From positions 1 through 64,000 of the forward strand of contig JAVTVY010018797.1 of NCBI GenBank assembly GCA_036873755.1: DNA of 64,000 nucleotides, in the 5' to 3' direction. The position numbers were made by a program, and so were the translations under genes. The notes under the pieces are model-generated. The model was not told where the DNA came from, did not search any database, and was given only the letters and a program-made list of their open reading frames with translations. Origin of the DNA: Hanleya hanleyi. Lineage: Eukaryota; Mollusca; Polyplacophora; Lepidopleurida; Hanleyidae. The stretch's first letter is position 1, and the number at the start of each line of letters is the position of its first letter. This document shows positions 33,101 through 43,682 of the stretch, one piece after another.

Positions 33101-36100
33101 CGTGACTGAGATACATCATTCTTTAGATGACGACTTTACAACGAATATTATGGATTAAGAATACTGATCAGCGATACGGATTTGATATTTTTGGAACATC
33201 ATGATGTCTTGCCGGCATCATTGAAAACTGTTGACCGCTTCTCTCTTGCAGGAAACAAGCCTAGGTTTATGTATACTATGATTGTCCTTTTGAATTTGGT
33301 GCTAATACTGTTATGTGAAAAATGGAATAGGTCTTTGGATTATGGACGCGGATATTCTCTAATGGACGACGGCTGGATTATGAATGACGGACTAGACGCT
33401 TGTAATTTAGGGAAGTGTCTGAGAGAAACCCCAAACATAGGCCTTTTCAAACCAAGCCTCCAAAATATTTCACTACAGGGCATCCCTAGTCGTAGCCTAC
33501 GATACCCTACGGGCTCAGGCTCGCCCTCCGGAAGATCGATGGAGGAAAATTACTACACAAATACCAGCAGTGTTGCAGTTCCCCTTCAGGAGTTCTCTAC
33601 AGTTTTCTGCCACATTAGGTCTACTGACTTTCGTCCAAGATGTCACCCCACGAGGGTTCACCTGAGCAAATTATTGGTCAACAATCCATCGATTCCTGTC
33701 ACAGATGGTGTCAAACATCTAACAACATGGTGGGTCGACCCCCTCAACGTGATGTCTGGTGAAACCCTCCACCCGTTTTGTCGTACATAACATCTGTTCA
33801 TGGACGCTTCGTTGGAGATTACAGATCGATATTTGGTGTGATGGATAAGAATGTCCTGGTGATAAATGCCCCTTTTCATATCCTCTTCTGTTGCAACTAA
33901 GGATGGACGCTTGTTCGCAAAGTTTAGAAAAGTGTCCTACCTGGGTTAGAAGATAGGAGACGGACACTCGTAGTGACGTTGGCCTCCACATCGGCTCCGG
34001 GACTTCCGCAGAGAAGCCCCAGCATAGCAATGTTCTTGAGTTCATGGCCGCTAATCGTGCCGTCCAAACATTGTTACCTCATCTGCGGGACCAGTTCCTG
34101 CTAGTAGCGACGGACAACAAAACAGTTGTCAACAAGCATCGGGTGACTCTCTGACCCCACCATCAAGCGGAGTTGTTCTTAAATCTTTGTTGATCGAACG
34201 ACATTTCCGTTCGGGCACGCCATATACCGGAACATTTGGACGTCTTAGTGGATGCTCTGTCTAGACGGAATCAAATTCTGTCCAAGGAATGGCAACTACA
34301 TCTGGAGATTTCAACCCAGATTTCCCTGGTGAGGGATACACCGTTAGTAGATCTGTTCGCCTTCCGACTGAGCAATCAACTTCTGGTGTACGTGTCTCCG
34401 GTCCCGGATCCAGCAGCGATGGGAGTCGATGCATTGTCCCTAGATTGATCGGGAATGGTAGCCTATGCGTTTCCACCCCGGTCATCCTACCCAGAGTTCT
34501 GCAGAAGATTCGCACACATATGTGTGTGATTTATCTTGTAGTCCCATGATGGCCAGTGTGCCCATGAAAAAACTGTTACGTCAACTGGGACGTCCATTTA
34601 CCACCAGCAAACACAGGTATACAGCCTCCACGGCTGCAGGTGCTCCGTGATCAGCTGGCTAAGGCAGACTTTTCTGATGGAGCAACACAAAGAATGGTTG
34701 CTTCTACGAGACCATCCACTTCCGCTGTCTACCAGTCCAAGGGGGCGGTATTCCAGCAATGGTGCGCCATTAAACAGGCTGAGCCGACTTGATGGCTATC
34801 GTTCATCAATCTCGAGATTAATCGAACTTAGCTCCAGCGTTAATCCGGCAAGAGATCAATATTTAACGGCACTGGTCAAGCTTTTAATATTGATCGACAA
34901 TTCGCTGCCCCTAAGCTTCCAAAGTGGGACTTAGCTCTCGTTCTTCAATATCACCAATCGTTAGATTCTTGGCATGTGCTTTAGAATAGGTTAACCAGAA
35001 GACTATACTGTGAAGTCATATGGCTCTGTCAGGATGTCGGCACCTCTTCCCACTTCCCTTATATGCGTTGTAATTCGAAGGTTATCGAAGCCGCCGTTCG
35101 AACCGATGACCTCGGTGGATCTAACGTTTCTGCCTTATAAGACAGCATAATTGGTGAGTACAGTCATCCTTTCCTGACCTCCCAACAAAGAAAGGGGGCA
35201 AGGTATGTCTCGATCTCATCATAAAGTGATCAGCCTCCCTTTGGGATCCCGACCTCCAGGTATTTACCATATCCTATCTTCAATGAGATATGGGAAATAC
35301 CATAGGTTTGTCTGTGAGTGATCTTCACCCTACTCGAGTTTGTGGATTAATTGGGAAAACAAGCTGATCTCTGTCTCCTGCTCATGCTACCCATTTCATT
35401 GTGTCGCTCTTCCTCTCGCCATTCCTTGTGTGACATTCTATGCAATGGTACGTAAAGGTCAGTTTTTCAGGGTATAAAATATGAACCTGAAAATGAATGT
35501 GTTTGCTTAAAAATGTGAAAATTAACTATAAAATTTTCATTTTAACAGGCGACTGGAAAAAAATGTTGACGCATTACTGGGCGGTCGAGAGAATATCCGC
35601 ATTTTTGTTCCACTATGTGGAAAATCTGTGGATATTAAATGGTAAGATAATGACTTGTGTTAATTTATCAATCAATCATATTATACGTTTGACTGAATGT
35701 TAATTATGAGTACTTTGTAAGTACATTCAACCTCCATTCTGTGATTGTGTTTCGGTGCAAAGATGTTTGCATATTTCTCTTAGATTAGCTACACGTCCTG
35801 TGAGATAACGAATAGGTATAGAAATGACAATTTGGTATGGAGTACAGCCCCCACTAAGCAATTTGTATATATGAAAATAATTTTTGAGAGAAAAAATAAT
35901 TTAGACGTGACCGAGAATCGAACCCAAGACCCCTCTTATTCGTAGAACTGTCCTTACCATCTGAGCTATTGATGCAATAGTAGCAGCGTTCGGGTAGAAC
36001 GTGTTACTTCACAAATGAGAATGTCATGGAAAGATTTCCATATACAACATCCATCTTCGCAGTCAATCAGAGGCGGATTTCTCTGAAAAAAAAGTAGGGG

Positions 36101-39100
36101 AAGGCTAATCTGAATGGGAAGTGAATGATATCTGTAGTAGATATACTCTACTATATAGTAGTGGGTCGATCCGTTGAGGTCATCGGAGCAACCGTTTTAG
36201 AATGTGTTACATACGTACATTAGAAATGTACCGTATGTACGCTCAGAAGCACGCAATTTCATAATGTGAGCACCCAAACCGTGTATAATTAATATTTATA
36301 TATAGGACCGGGTTCATGTATATGTATATACCCATCAAACATCCTTTTACAATGATAGTGGGTGGCCCGACGAACTGTGGAAAGTCCGCATCAAATCTTC
36401 TCCAACACCTCTATAAAAGTACCCTTCAATCATGCAAACTTTGTCGCTGGATTATGACGTTCAGCTTTCAGCTACGGTTCAAGTGCCATGCACATAATTG
36501 ACACCGTCATCACAGGTATCTGTTCTGAATACGAACTTGTATTCAATAAAAACTCCCTCGTTTGGGCGAGGTTTTTTTTTTACTATGTGGCGGTTATATA
36601 TTTCATTTTCCGAAAGATGACTTGATAGGGCATCGCTCTGAAATATTTGTATCTAATCCGCTCAAGCCGGTGCTATGGGCCATGTGGTCATGTCAATTCA
36701 ATATGTCCACATGAACAGCAATAATCAAAGCGTGGCTGGGATATGAATCATCACAGAGATCACTTTTCGTTCTTGTGATGTTTGTAGAAATGTGCAGTCA
36801 GTGTATTTGTCTGTGAGGTCATATGACTTCTTGTCAGTACTCCGGCATCTTTCTGCACCACCCTTTTAATGTTGCATTTAATTAAACAATTTCACGGTCA
36901 TGTTGCTGAGACTTCTTTCTATTAGCTCATTGTATGCAAATGTTTTCATTCACATATACAATACATGTAGACCGTTTATATAACCATAAGAACACATCAC
37001 CACCGTTCTCGCGGTTTGCTTTATTTACATACAGTGCACGTACCCAAGTTTTTTCAATAATTTGGGAAATTAATGATTATCGTGTTGATTACCACTATAA
37101 ATATGAATTGTGAGTATAGGTATCAGAGGATGCCCGAAGAGCATACACGGAAGTCATACGCGTATACACCCCCTCCACCTACACAAACGGGGGATGGTTA
37201 CTGCTCAGGATACTGACTTTGCTCTTGGAAAGAAGTCTGATAGGACTCGAATCTATGCAACCCCACACGATAATGATGAAAGTGTAGTTTATGGGTCACT
37301 TCCCATACGGATTCGCAGCGCGTCAACACAATGCTTCATTTGAATAACGTTATAAATTTCTTTGCTCAATAGATATCGTTAGTTTTCAAACAGCTAAAAC
37401 AGACGAAGGAAGCTTTCCTGTGGAGTAATGTTGTTGCTTTTAAGTCTCCAGACGTCGTCAATTTTTCTCACCTCTTGCATATCGTTTCAATTCAAATACA
37501 CAACTAAAAGGATTCAGGAAGAGGGATATAATGAAAGAGGGTCGAGCGGAGGATATTGTCGAAAAACAAGTTTTCGATCTATTTCTGTCATTTAGGTTAT
37601 TCTGTTAAATACTGTTTCATTGCATCGCTTGGTTGGTTCTTTGTCTTTGTGCCCCTTTCGCACACAGAGCCGCAAATAAAAATGGTAGAACTGCGGGGAT
37701 TTCCAGAAATCTGTGCCTGTAACAGTGCTTGAAGTGAGTATCAGGGTACAGGATGGCGTCGTATTTTGCGTGCAAGTCACAGAATCGGTTTCTTCTTAGT
37801 TACTGGGTGCTTTGATGGTCCTATGGGACGCGTCCGGGACCTGTTGCTTTCTGGGTTCGTATTCCCTACACGAAAGACGGACGTATTCTTTTGGTTCTGT
37901 GGGCGATGACATATTCCTATTTTCATTCAAAGTGACTCAGGTTTGATTGCCTATAACACCTTCCTCAGTTAATCTGCGTCTCTGATTGATTGTGAAGTTT
38001 GAAATTCTGTACGAAAGGGAACGCTACCTCAATCTGGATTCGTCCATGAGGTCATCCTTACTTAGTCAACACCCAGTTCTTCTAGGACCCTACTACTCCT
38101 TCAATATATGGCACCTTTGAATAGAGGGCCCTCGGTGGCCGAGTGGTCTAAGGCGCTTCGCTGGTGACCGCTAGCCTCACACCGCTGAACTGGCACAGGT
38201 TCGAGCCCAGCTGGTCCATGTGTGAAAGTCTGTCAGTTACTTGCCGAAGGGCGGTGGTTCTCTCCGGGTACCCCGGCTTCCTCCACCAACCAAACTGACT
38301 GTCACCATATGAGTGAAACAAACTTGAGTGTGACATTTAGCCAAATTCCCTCCCTCCCTCCCTCTTTTGAATAGAATTGATTTTCCTGGTCAATGATCTG
38401 TATGTGTATTGTGTGCGTATAGGTTGACGGATCTGGGACACACCGTTGTTGGAGTAGAGTTGTCAGAGATAGGGGTTCGAGAATTTTTTGAAGAACAAAA
38501 TTTGGAGTACATAACTATACCCGTTGCAAGCATCAATGGAACTTTGTACAAGGTAAATCATTAATCTTTGCATTATTAGTAAGATACCCTTTCAATTTCT
38601 TTATATAATACTCAAACTAAGCCTGTATTTGTGACAGGTTTTAGTATCAGCATCTCTGCTGTCTTCATAAATTAAGTGATTTTTTCAATTTCCCCCAGAA
38701 CAATTAACAGTTTCAATGTATTGTGTTTGCTTTAATATTTCGATTTATTAACTTTACAGAGCCTCGACGGAAAAATAAGAATTTACTCTGCAGATTTATT
38801 CGCCTTTTCTAAGTAAGTTCATCCAACACCAGTCATTGTAATCTCAGATGTTATGAATGGAGCTAGATTTATCCAAAATTTAAGGCCAATGTCCGGATTA
38901 GAAAGAGTATTCTTGTTTATGTTTGCATTATTTGGTTGAAAAGTAGTATGCATCTCTCCGCAACGAAAGCAATGGAGCTCCATAAAAAGTTTTCCGATGT
39001 TCAAAATCACCTGATACATTAACAGGTCTGACCCACAGGACATAGTGCCTTTACATATTTATGATATTGGAAATATTTGATAGACTTTGGATTATACTTT

Positions 39101-42100
39101 CATGCACATTTCATATTCAGTAATCACACTTATGTCATGTCATTTTTCTTGTATCATATATGGATTAATTTCAGAAACATCGAAGGGGATTTTAATGCGA
39201 TTTGGGACCGGGGATCACTTGTGGCCATCAACAGAGATGATCGTCAAAGGTTTGTTTATCTGCTCAAATTAATATCATTTCAATTTGTTGGTCATCTATG
39301 TGAGCCCATTCCTATATAATCTCCAGCCAACCTTTAATAAACAATGTTTTGAATTTCAGTAAAATATATTACTCGATGTCCTGGAATATAACGAACATAA
39401 ATATTTCCAAGTGATCTTGCTGTTCTTCAAAAATGCATTTCAACGAAGTGTTGTAGTTTTGTGACCTGTAAAGATGATGGAGAATGAAGTGCTTGGCCGG
39501 CATCGGACTTCCCTGAATTCCTGAATACCAACTTGCATTCAATAAATACTCCCTCGTTTCGACCGTTTTTGTTTTGCTTTTTTGTTGTTGTTGTTGTTGT
39601 TCTTGTTGTTGTTTTTTTACAATCTGGCGGTCACATAGTTCACCATTTTCCAACAGATGAATTTATAGGGCTATCACAACTTCACCCTGAAATATCTATA
39701 TCTTATAATACCGCTCAAGCCGGTACGAGGGGACGTGTGGTTATGTCCTCGTGACCAGCTACAATATAAGTGAATAATTTGACATATATGCAGTAATGTT
39801 GCAGTTGATTAAACAGCAGGTAAACTCTTTTAAACTCTTGTACATAATGGTTGAATATCCAATTATCACGACAAGTGCAAGAACACAGAAGTGTTCCTCA
39901 GATGTACTGGAGGACCTTCCAGTGACACATGTCTGACAACGACGTACCGACGACAACGCTGTGAAAGGCACAGTATGCAGTAAGAACTCAACATTATATA
40001 GAAGATGGGCGCCGTCGTTGCCAGGAAAGCTCACGAGCGTCTTTGATAGTGCCAGTGCCTGGCATGGGTAATCTGATATCCGATTTCTCAATAAGGTGAC
40101 GATGTTCCGCTTTTATCCAATGCCTAGGATTGTTGACATCACCAGCACACTGAGCGATGCAAGAAAATTCGCAATTAGTGACAAAGTAATACGGGCAATT
40201 TTCCCTCTCCGAGTCTGCCAAAATAAAAATGCCTGGGTTCACGGTACCAGTCGGCCTGTTTGGGTTTGCACTCATGCCATTAGGCATGACTAATAAGCCT
40301 TTCAGCGATTGAAAAAAAGAGGGACTTTCTAGGGCCTACAGGGACTATATCATTTTCAGCAAAACTTGGGAGAACTGGGAGATTCTCTGGCGGTTACAAA
40401 GGGCGAAAGTTATGATTGAGCCAATGAGTCTACTTTGAAGCCAACACAATTCCATATCTTAGACTGTTTGTCGGTCGGGGCGTGACAAAGCGTGAACAAT
40501 AAACAACTTTCCTGCACGTTTTTCGGATTGCTATCCCACTTTTTTTAGTATACTGACCTATCCTACAAAGGCCTGTCAGATCAATTGAGGGAGACCCCAC
40601 CCTATGAAAATGCGTTTTTTTGCAACAGAATCGTAGCACTGATCCCCTACTAAAGACCTCGAACTTTCGTTGGATCCATCTTTAACAGGTAAATGTCCCC
40701 GATAGAAGTCTTGTGGCTGTATTTCATTCAGAATATAAGAGAGAGGCCCCTCTGTAGAAAAATTCGCAAATGAGGAAAATAACGCAATAGATAGAGTGCA
40801 TGCACAATAAGAAATATTCAGGTAAAAGTCCTGAACTGATCAGGTTGTATATCCACCACTCTGGCTCTGATTCTGGCTAAAATGCAGGGCTGATTACCTG
40901 AATTTCAGGAAAAAGATCCCTGGATGAGAGAATTTTCCCTGAAATTCAGGCAAATTTATCACACTGATTAGTAAGCTCCCGACCCTATTCATGTATGTAA
41001 AAATTCCCTTAAAGTTCATGTAATTTAGCTTTAATTCATGGATGATTTTACCTGAATTTCAGGAAATTATCCCTGGATTTCAGGTAAAATCCTGAAATTT
41101 ATTTGTGGATGTGCAACATGATCTATTCAGGATTATTTCCTGAATATTTCTGAGAGTGCGGGTATAATTTTGGCGGAACAACAAATACACCTGTTAGCTG
41201 GTTGATTGAAGAATGCTGGATGTTACAGTTAATACCATGTAGTTTCCTGTTTTTGTGGTTGCAATGTTTTTATGCGATTGTATGGTGAAAGATGTGTACT
41301 CATGGAGGGAATGCGAAAAATTTTGCGCTGTATTTTGTCACTTATTTTTGTTTATTCAGTCGGACTAGGTCCAACTTTTTTTCATTGTAATCTTTGTGTT
41401 AACGGAACACGCTACAGAAACGTTTGAGTTATATATGAAGGAAGTGCCTGGCATTGGCGTTTAATGGATTCGTATGTTGCATGTGGTGATGTTTTGCAGG
41501 TACAGTGAGATCATGCTTTCACTAATGGCCCCAGATTGTCACTACATTGTGGACGCTTTATCTTATAACCAGAGCCTCTACTCAGGTAAGATGCAAAGCA
41601 TATGACAATGGGAACGACCTAATGACCAGTTATCGCAAGACTTGCAATTTCGGTTTCCTACAACAACAATATGAACTGAAAACAGCAGAAACTCTCAAAC
41701 TGATGTGATTATATCTGATATGTAGATACTAGGGCAAAAAATTCCAGTCGTATGTCCAGGCCTAGGAAACAATTCCAAGCACCTCAGATCCTTGTCCATC
41801 TATCTATTCCTCTGTGTTAAGGGCCAATTCCGTGTACATGAAACAGTTCTTCCCCGAATTCAGTATATTGGTGAAATTTGTCCGAGCGCTTGGAACTTTG
41901 TACGTGGGTGTGGAATACTTCATGAGCGCAAGGAATAGATGGGGCGAGCGCCAGAATTTCTGGTCCATGTACGCGGAATTGGCCCCAAGCAAAGGGAATA
42001 GAAAGATGGACAAGGAACTGAGATGCGTAAGTGGAATTGTTTCCTAGGCCGGATGTCGTATCCAACGAATTCCACATTCTTTTGTTAGTCAGATTTGGAA

Positions 42101-42980
42101 CTTTCGAGGGTGATTACGTAACGCAATTTCATGCAAAATTAGATTCAACCCTTTAAAACACATTATTACAATCATAGAAGTTACGCTCTGTATAATACTA
42201 AAAAATCTACCCAATTCCACTCATCGGATGATTCTGTGGCTGTAGAGCTGATGGGAAGCTTCTGTATAATACGATTGGATAACACTCCATTTTGTTGTGA
42301 ATGACCCTCTAAACCTACATATGAATGTATTCTCCTTTTAAATTTCATGGTAACAGGACCACCACATAGTCTGCCATTGGAACAGGTCATGGATTTATAT
42401 GGTAAGCGTTTTTCAGCGAACGGAGTTGAGCATGATGACGCTAACTGCAGACACTGGTTTCTTTAGGGATGAATATCAAGGAAACAAATAATTTTTTGCC
42501 TGCTTAATTGTACTGTAGAATACTTGAGATATAGTCATCCATTCTGTTCTGTTGGGTATGTGTGAACTCTTGATTATTCAATACGAAGACTTATCTGCAC
42601 TGGAAAACACATGGCGAGGTGGGACGTCATTTCAATATCGAGCATTTTAATCATCCAGCTTCTTGGTATATTAGCACTTTCAGCTTGAACTTTTCATTGT
42701 CCAACCCAAGTTAGTCATATTGACCGACTGACTAACTGTTGATCAATTTGAAAAGGCTTTTCCAAATTGTTAAATTTGATTGGCTGAGTGATAATTGGGA
42801 TTAATATACCTTTGGCTCCCATTGTCCATGGTTTATATACGGTTCGTCTTTCTGGTAACTTTTCCAGGCTCAGTATGTACCGTCGAGGAACTGGAGGAAG
42901 TAGATGCATTGAAAGATAAACACAGAGACTGGGGTCTGGACTGGTTCACGGAGAAAATACTTCTGCTTAAATTAAAATAA
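27181..42980 (+). CDS. TPMT: Thiopurine S-methyltransferase, 8 coding exons
   Basis: Cytosolic SAM-dependent methyltransferase that S-methylates thiopurines and other thiol (or related) compounds. Coding exons: 27181-27320, 35549-35641, 38423-38552, 38760-38812, 39175-39249, 41500-41585, 42357-42401, 42868-42980. All introns are GT-AG, phases agree, and the sum is 735 bases (244 codons plus stop; human TPMT is 245 residues). Visible family features: DEW-xxx-W near residues 28-33, [16 protein letters not shown] (63-78) with the SAM-binding loop, [10 protein letters not shown] (86-95), the WDRGSLVAI block (149-157) and DWGLDW near the C-terminus. The start is the ATG at 27181; an acceptor at 27118-27119 implies a 5' untranslated exon upstream. 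Intron 1 is 8.2 kb and holds a DIRS-like element and reverse-transcriptase copies. Possible poly(A) signals lie at 42976 and 43220. Identity is strong; substrate is inferred. Confidence 0.92.
27603..28558 (+). mobile_element. Reverse-transcriptase element copy in TPMT intron 1
   Basis: Same orientation as the gene. The 5'-truncated copy begins near [13 protein letters not shown] (broken by a frameshift), runs through [12 protein letters not shown] (open frame from 27717 to 28022) and continues through RYVS-stop at about 28171 to the family tail ending GACGCTTGTAA. Deletions and an early stop make it inactive. Confidence 0.8.
28885..29135. repeat. Diverged ~45-bp tandem repeat
   Basis: Words of the type ATGTTGGGAAGACGTTATTCCATGTTA recur irregularly (28890, 28945, 28990, 29070, 29105). 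It is an old, diverged tandem array. The stretch 28559-28884 holds nothing I recognise. Confidence 0.45.
29252..29670 (-). mobile_element. Reverse-transcriptase element tail with 25-bp target duplication
   Basis: A minus-strand, 5'-truncated copy of the tail (tail frame 29475-29281). It is flanked by perfect 25-base direct repeats at 29227-29251 and 29671-29695, each starting CATTCTGCTATATTTTACGC. That is a target-site duplication and fixes both ends of the insertion. About 15 extra bases lie at the 5' junction. Such truncation with long target duplication is what target-primed reverse transcription produces. Confidence 0.85.
29905..31151 (+). pseudogene. DIRS-like gag and reverse transcriptase fragment
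   Basis: Near 29915-30045 one frame reads a Cys/His cluster ([21 protein letters not shown]) like the DIRS gag zinc-binding segment, with a stop inside. An open frame of 338 codons (30028-31044) is Ser/Thr-rich, then ends in a reverse-transcriptase block: [37 protein letters not shown] and [14 protein letters not shown] shifted frame continues to [11 protein letters not shown], a degraded form of the region that should hold the catalytic YLDD. Inactive. Confidence 0.75.
31457..31714 (-). other. Tail ORF with membrane segment, retroelement family
   Basis: An 85-codon frame downstream of the reverse transcriptase. It has a hydrophobic stretch ([20 protein letters not shown]) followed by the conserved [20 protein letters not shown], and overlaps the element's 3' terminus. 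The same frame is open at 10177-10398, 29281-29475 and 33182-33407. It may be a real small membrane protein of the element, or a structure conserved at RNA level. Not recognised. Confidence 0.4.
31891..32598 (-). pseudogene. Reverse transcriptase, C-terminal half
   Basis: The frame holds [20 protein letters not shown] (residues 17-36) and the catalytic YIDD at 64-67. Downstream blocks are [30 protein letters not shown] and [11 protein letters not shown]. It stops after RYVS with no endonuclease domain. This type of reverse transcriptase is widespread in invertebrate genomes; whether to class it with Penelope-like elements I cannot decide here. A 54-base in-frame insertion (32117-32170) adds 18 residues between two copies of NIPVG. 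The start is an internal Met; the true N-terminus is lost. Confidence 0.8.
32117..32184 (-). repeat. 54-bp insertion flanked by 14-bp direct repeats
   Basis: CCCACTGGAATATT occurs at 32117-32130 and 32171-32184. The 40 bases between are GCTGAATGCGACGTTAAACC followed by CTAATT and a (CT)n tract. The same GA-tract plus TTAACGTCGC-TTCAGC word occurs at about 22400-22435. This looks like a tiny retroposed fragment with target duplication, sitting in frame in the reverse transcriptase. Confidence 0.75.
32885..33409 (+). mobile_element. Reverse-transcriptase element tail, + strand
   Basis: The copy starts within the last reverse-transcriptase codons ([11 protein letters not shown]), runs through RYVS-stop near 33004 and the tail frame (33182-33407), and ends at GACGCTTGTAA. 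It directly abuts the resumed DIRS-like sequence. With the minus-strand copy at 31.5-32.6 kb it forms an inverted pair. Confidence 0.8.
33655..34460 (+). pseudogene. DIRS-like RNase H region
   Basis: Readable pieces in order: [14 protein letters not shown] (33720), LFMDASLEI (33797), [20 protein letters not shown] and [11 protein letters not shown] (34033-34135), [20 protein letters not shown] (34210-34270), then PLVDLFAFR and [17 protein letters not shown] (to 34448). These correspond to the RNase H and following conserved region of DIRS-like polyproteins (TDAS, TDN and ADALSR-type motifs). Stops and frameshifts are frequent; inactive. Confidence 0.75.
34625..35140 (+). pseudogene. DIRS-like tyrosine recombinase fragment
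   Basis: One frame reads [40 protein letters not shown] and later [15 protein letters not shown], typical of the N-terminal core-binding part of DIRS tyrosine recombinases. The catalytic C-terminal domain with the R-H-R-Y residues is not readable. Stops interrupt the frame. Confidence 0.65.
35905..35985 (-). repeat. tRNA-like sequence, minus strand
   Basis: On the minus strand an A-box-like TAGCTCAGATGGTAAGGAC is followed after about 30 bases by the B-box GGGTTCGATTC. The anticodon stem does not pair well, so a functional tRNA is unlikely. It is probably a tRNA pseudogene or SINE head in TPMT intron 2. Confidence 0.45.
36318..36470 (+). pseudogene. Polinton ATPase P-loop fragment in TPMT intron 2
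   Basis: A short frame reads [20 protein letters not shown] and then LLQHLYKS, matching the start of Polinton packaging ATPases (HPF-T-hydrophobic-GPT-GKT). Walker B and everything downstream are missing, and the frame stops at 36501. It is the fourth separate Polinton trace in the window. Confidence 0.7.
36535..36755 (+). mobile_element. Diverged retroelement-tail-like repeat, copy 1
   Basis: ACTCCCTCGTTT ... CTGAAATATTTGTATCTAATCCGCTCAAGCC and TCAAAGCGTGGCTGGGATAT resemble the tail block of the reverse-transcriptase family (TCTAATTCCGCTTAACCC; TCAAAGCGTGACTGAGATAC) in a distinct subfamily. A second copy lies at 39525-39760. Confidence 0.5.
38128..38365 (+). mobile_element. tRNA-derived SINE in TPMT intron 2
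   Basis: It starts CCCTCGGTGGCCGAGTGGTC-TAAGGCGCT, a near-perfect Pol III A box of tRNA-Ser/Leu type, with the B box GGTTCGAGCCC about 50 bases on. A non-tRNA body follows (GGGCGGTGGTTCTCTCCGGG, TACCCCGGCTTCCTCCACC), then a (CCCT)n-like tail ending near 38362. Body and tail identify a SINE, not a tRNA gene. Confidence 0.8.
39525..39760 (+). mobile_element. Diverged retroelement-tail-like repeat, copy 2
   Basis: Shares ACTCCCTCGTTT, TGGCGGT-ATA, CTGAAATATCTATATCTTAT and CCGCTCAAGCCGGT with the copy at 36.5 kb; a TTG microsatellite (39583-39613) is embedded. Located in TPMT intron 5. Confidence 0.5.
40809..41151. mobile_element. MITE with AGAAATATTCAGG termini
   Basis: AGAAATATTCAGG at the left is mirrored by CCTGAATATTTCT at the right. 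Between them TGAATTTCAGG and CCTGAAATTCAGG recur in both orientations, so the whole 343-base segment can fold. No coding content. Located in TPMT intron 5. Confidence 0.7.
41745..42066. mobile_element. Foldback element, ~320 bp
   Basis: GGCCTAGGAAACAATTCCA ... TCCTTGTCCATCTATCTATTCC ... GGGCCAATTCCG-GTACATG at 41758-41840 reappears inverted at 41968-42055. The arms are about 90 bases with roughly a dozen mismatches. The overlapping open frames of 69-86 codons come from the inverted arms. Located in TPMT intron 6. Confidence 0.75.
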
Positions 42981-43682
42981 ATTATCCAATTTTAATTGTC
43001 AATCTACATCATCAAACATATCCAAAGAATTCCAAGCCTCTCTCGTTTAAGAAAACGTGAACTTTCCAACTATATTCATATAGCCAGTTTATTTACTTAA
43101 TTGAAAATTATAATTCATTGAATGTATTTACATGACGTATATTTTTAAAATGCTACTCGAGGACAAAGAAATATGTATATTTTCCAATTTACATACCGGT
43201 ATGTATTTTTGAAAGATTAATTAAAGCACTATCCTGAAAGTTTAGTATCGTGTTCTCACTACAGATGTGTTTGTATTTATGTGCTGGTTCCAAACAATAT
43301 CCTCTGTTACCATTTCACCACCAGTCTGGAAGAGATTAGAGATTGCATTGTAATTGTGTCAGTTAAGGTTAGCTGATATCAAGATGTCATTGTGACAAGA
43401 CGACTCGATTCCACTAAACAATCGCTATTATCCGATACAAAAATACATGATGTAGGGACCGAGATTGTCCCAACGATGCCATCAGATCATTAGTAGCTGC
43501 CACACTGCATTTTTTTTGGGGGGGGGGCTGAGTAGTAGGAAGCCGTGAAATTCTGTCCGATTTTTGTGCGCCTGGTTTGCGCGGTTTGGAGTCACGTGGA
43601 GCTGACGTCACATACGGTGCGAGGTCACAAGTAGTATATAAAACTGAAATTGGGTCCCATTTATGCAAATGAGATGACGTCA
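42981..43682. other. TPMT 3' region and spacer to the Polinton
   Basis: AT-rich sequence after the TPMT stop with ATTAAA at 43220. From about 43560 it changes to CpG-containing DNA with GCTGACGTCA (43599), TATATAAAAC (43635), ATGCAAAT and ATGACGTCACGTGAC (to 43688). That last part repeats inside the Polinton and may belong to it. Confidence 0.5.

Larger units (their letters stand above)
29720..35160 (+). mobile_element. DIRS-like retroelement, decayed and interrupted
   Basis: Gene order gag, reverse transcriptase, RNase H, tyrosine recombinase is readable in broken frames: Cys-rich gag near 29910-30060, reverse transcriptase to 31044, RNase H region 33660-34450 and recombinase 34625-35130. 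This order with a tyrosine recombinase instead of a DDE integrase is the hallmark of DIRS elements. The element is split at about 31.16-33.41 kb by later insertions, including two copies of another reverse-transcriptase family in opposite orientation. It lies in TPMT intron 1. A hairpin (GGTATTTACCATATC ... GATATGGGAAATACC, 35266-35306) follows it. Confidence 0.75.

Noticed and set aside
38128..38215. tRNA-Ser/Leu gene
   Set aside because: A and B boxes fit, but the 3' acceptor part is replaced by a SINE body and a CCCT tail.
41804..42077. Overlapping frames of 69-86 codons
   Set aside because: They come from the two arms of a foldback element within a TPMT intron.
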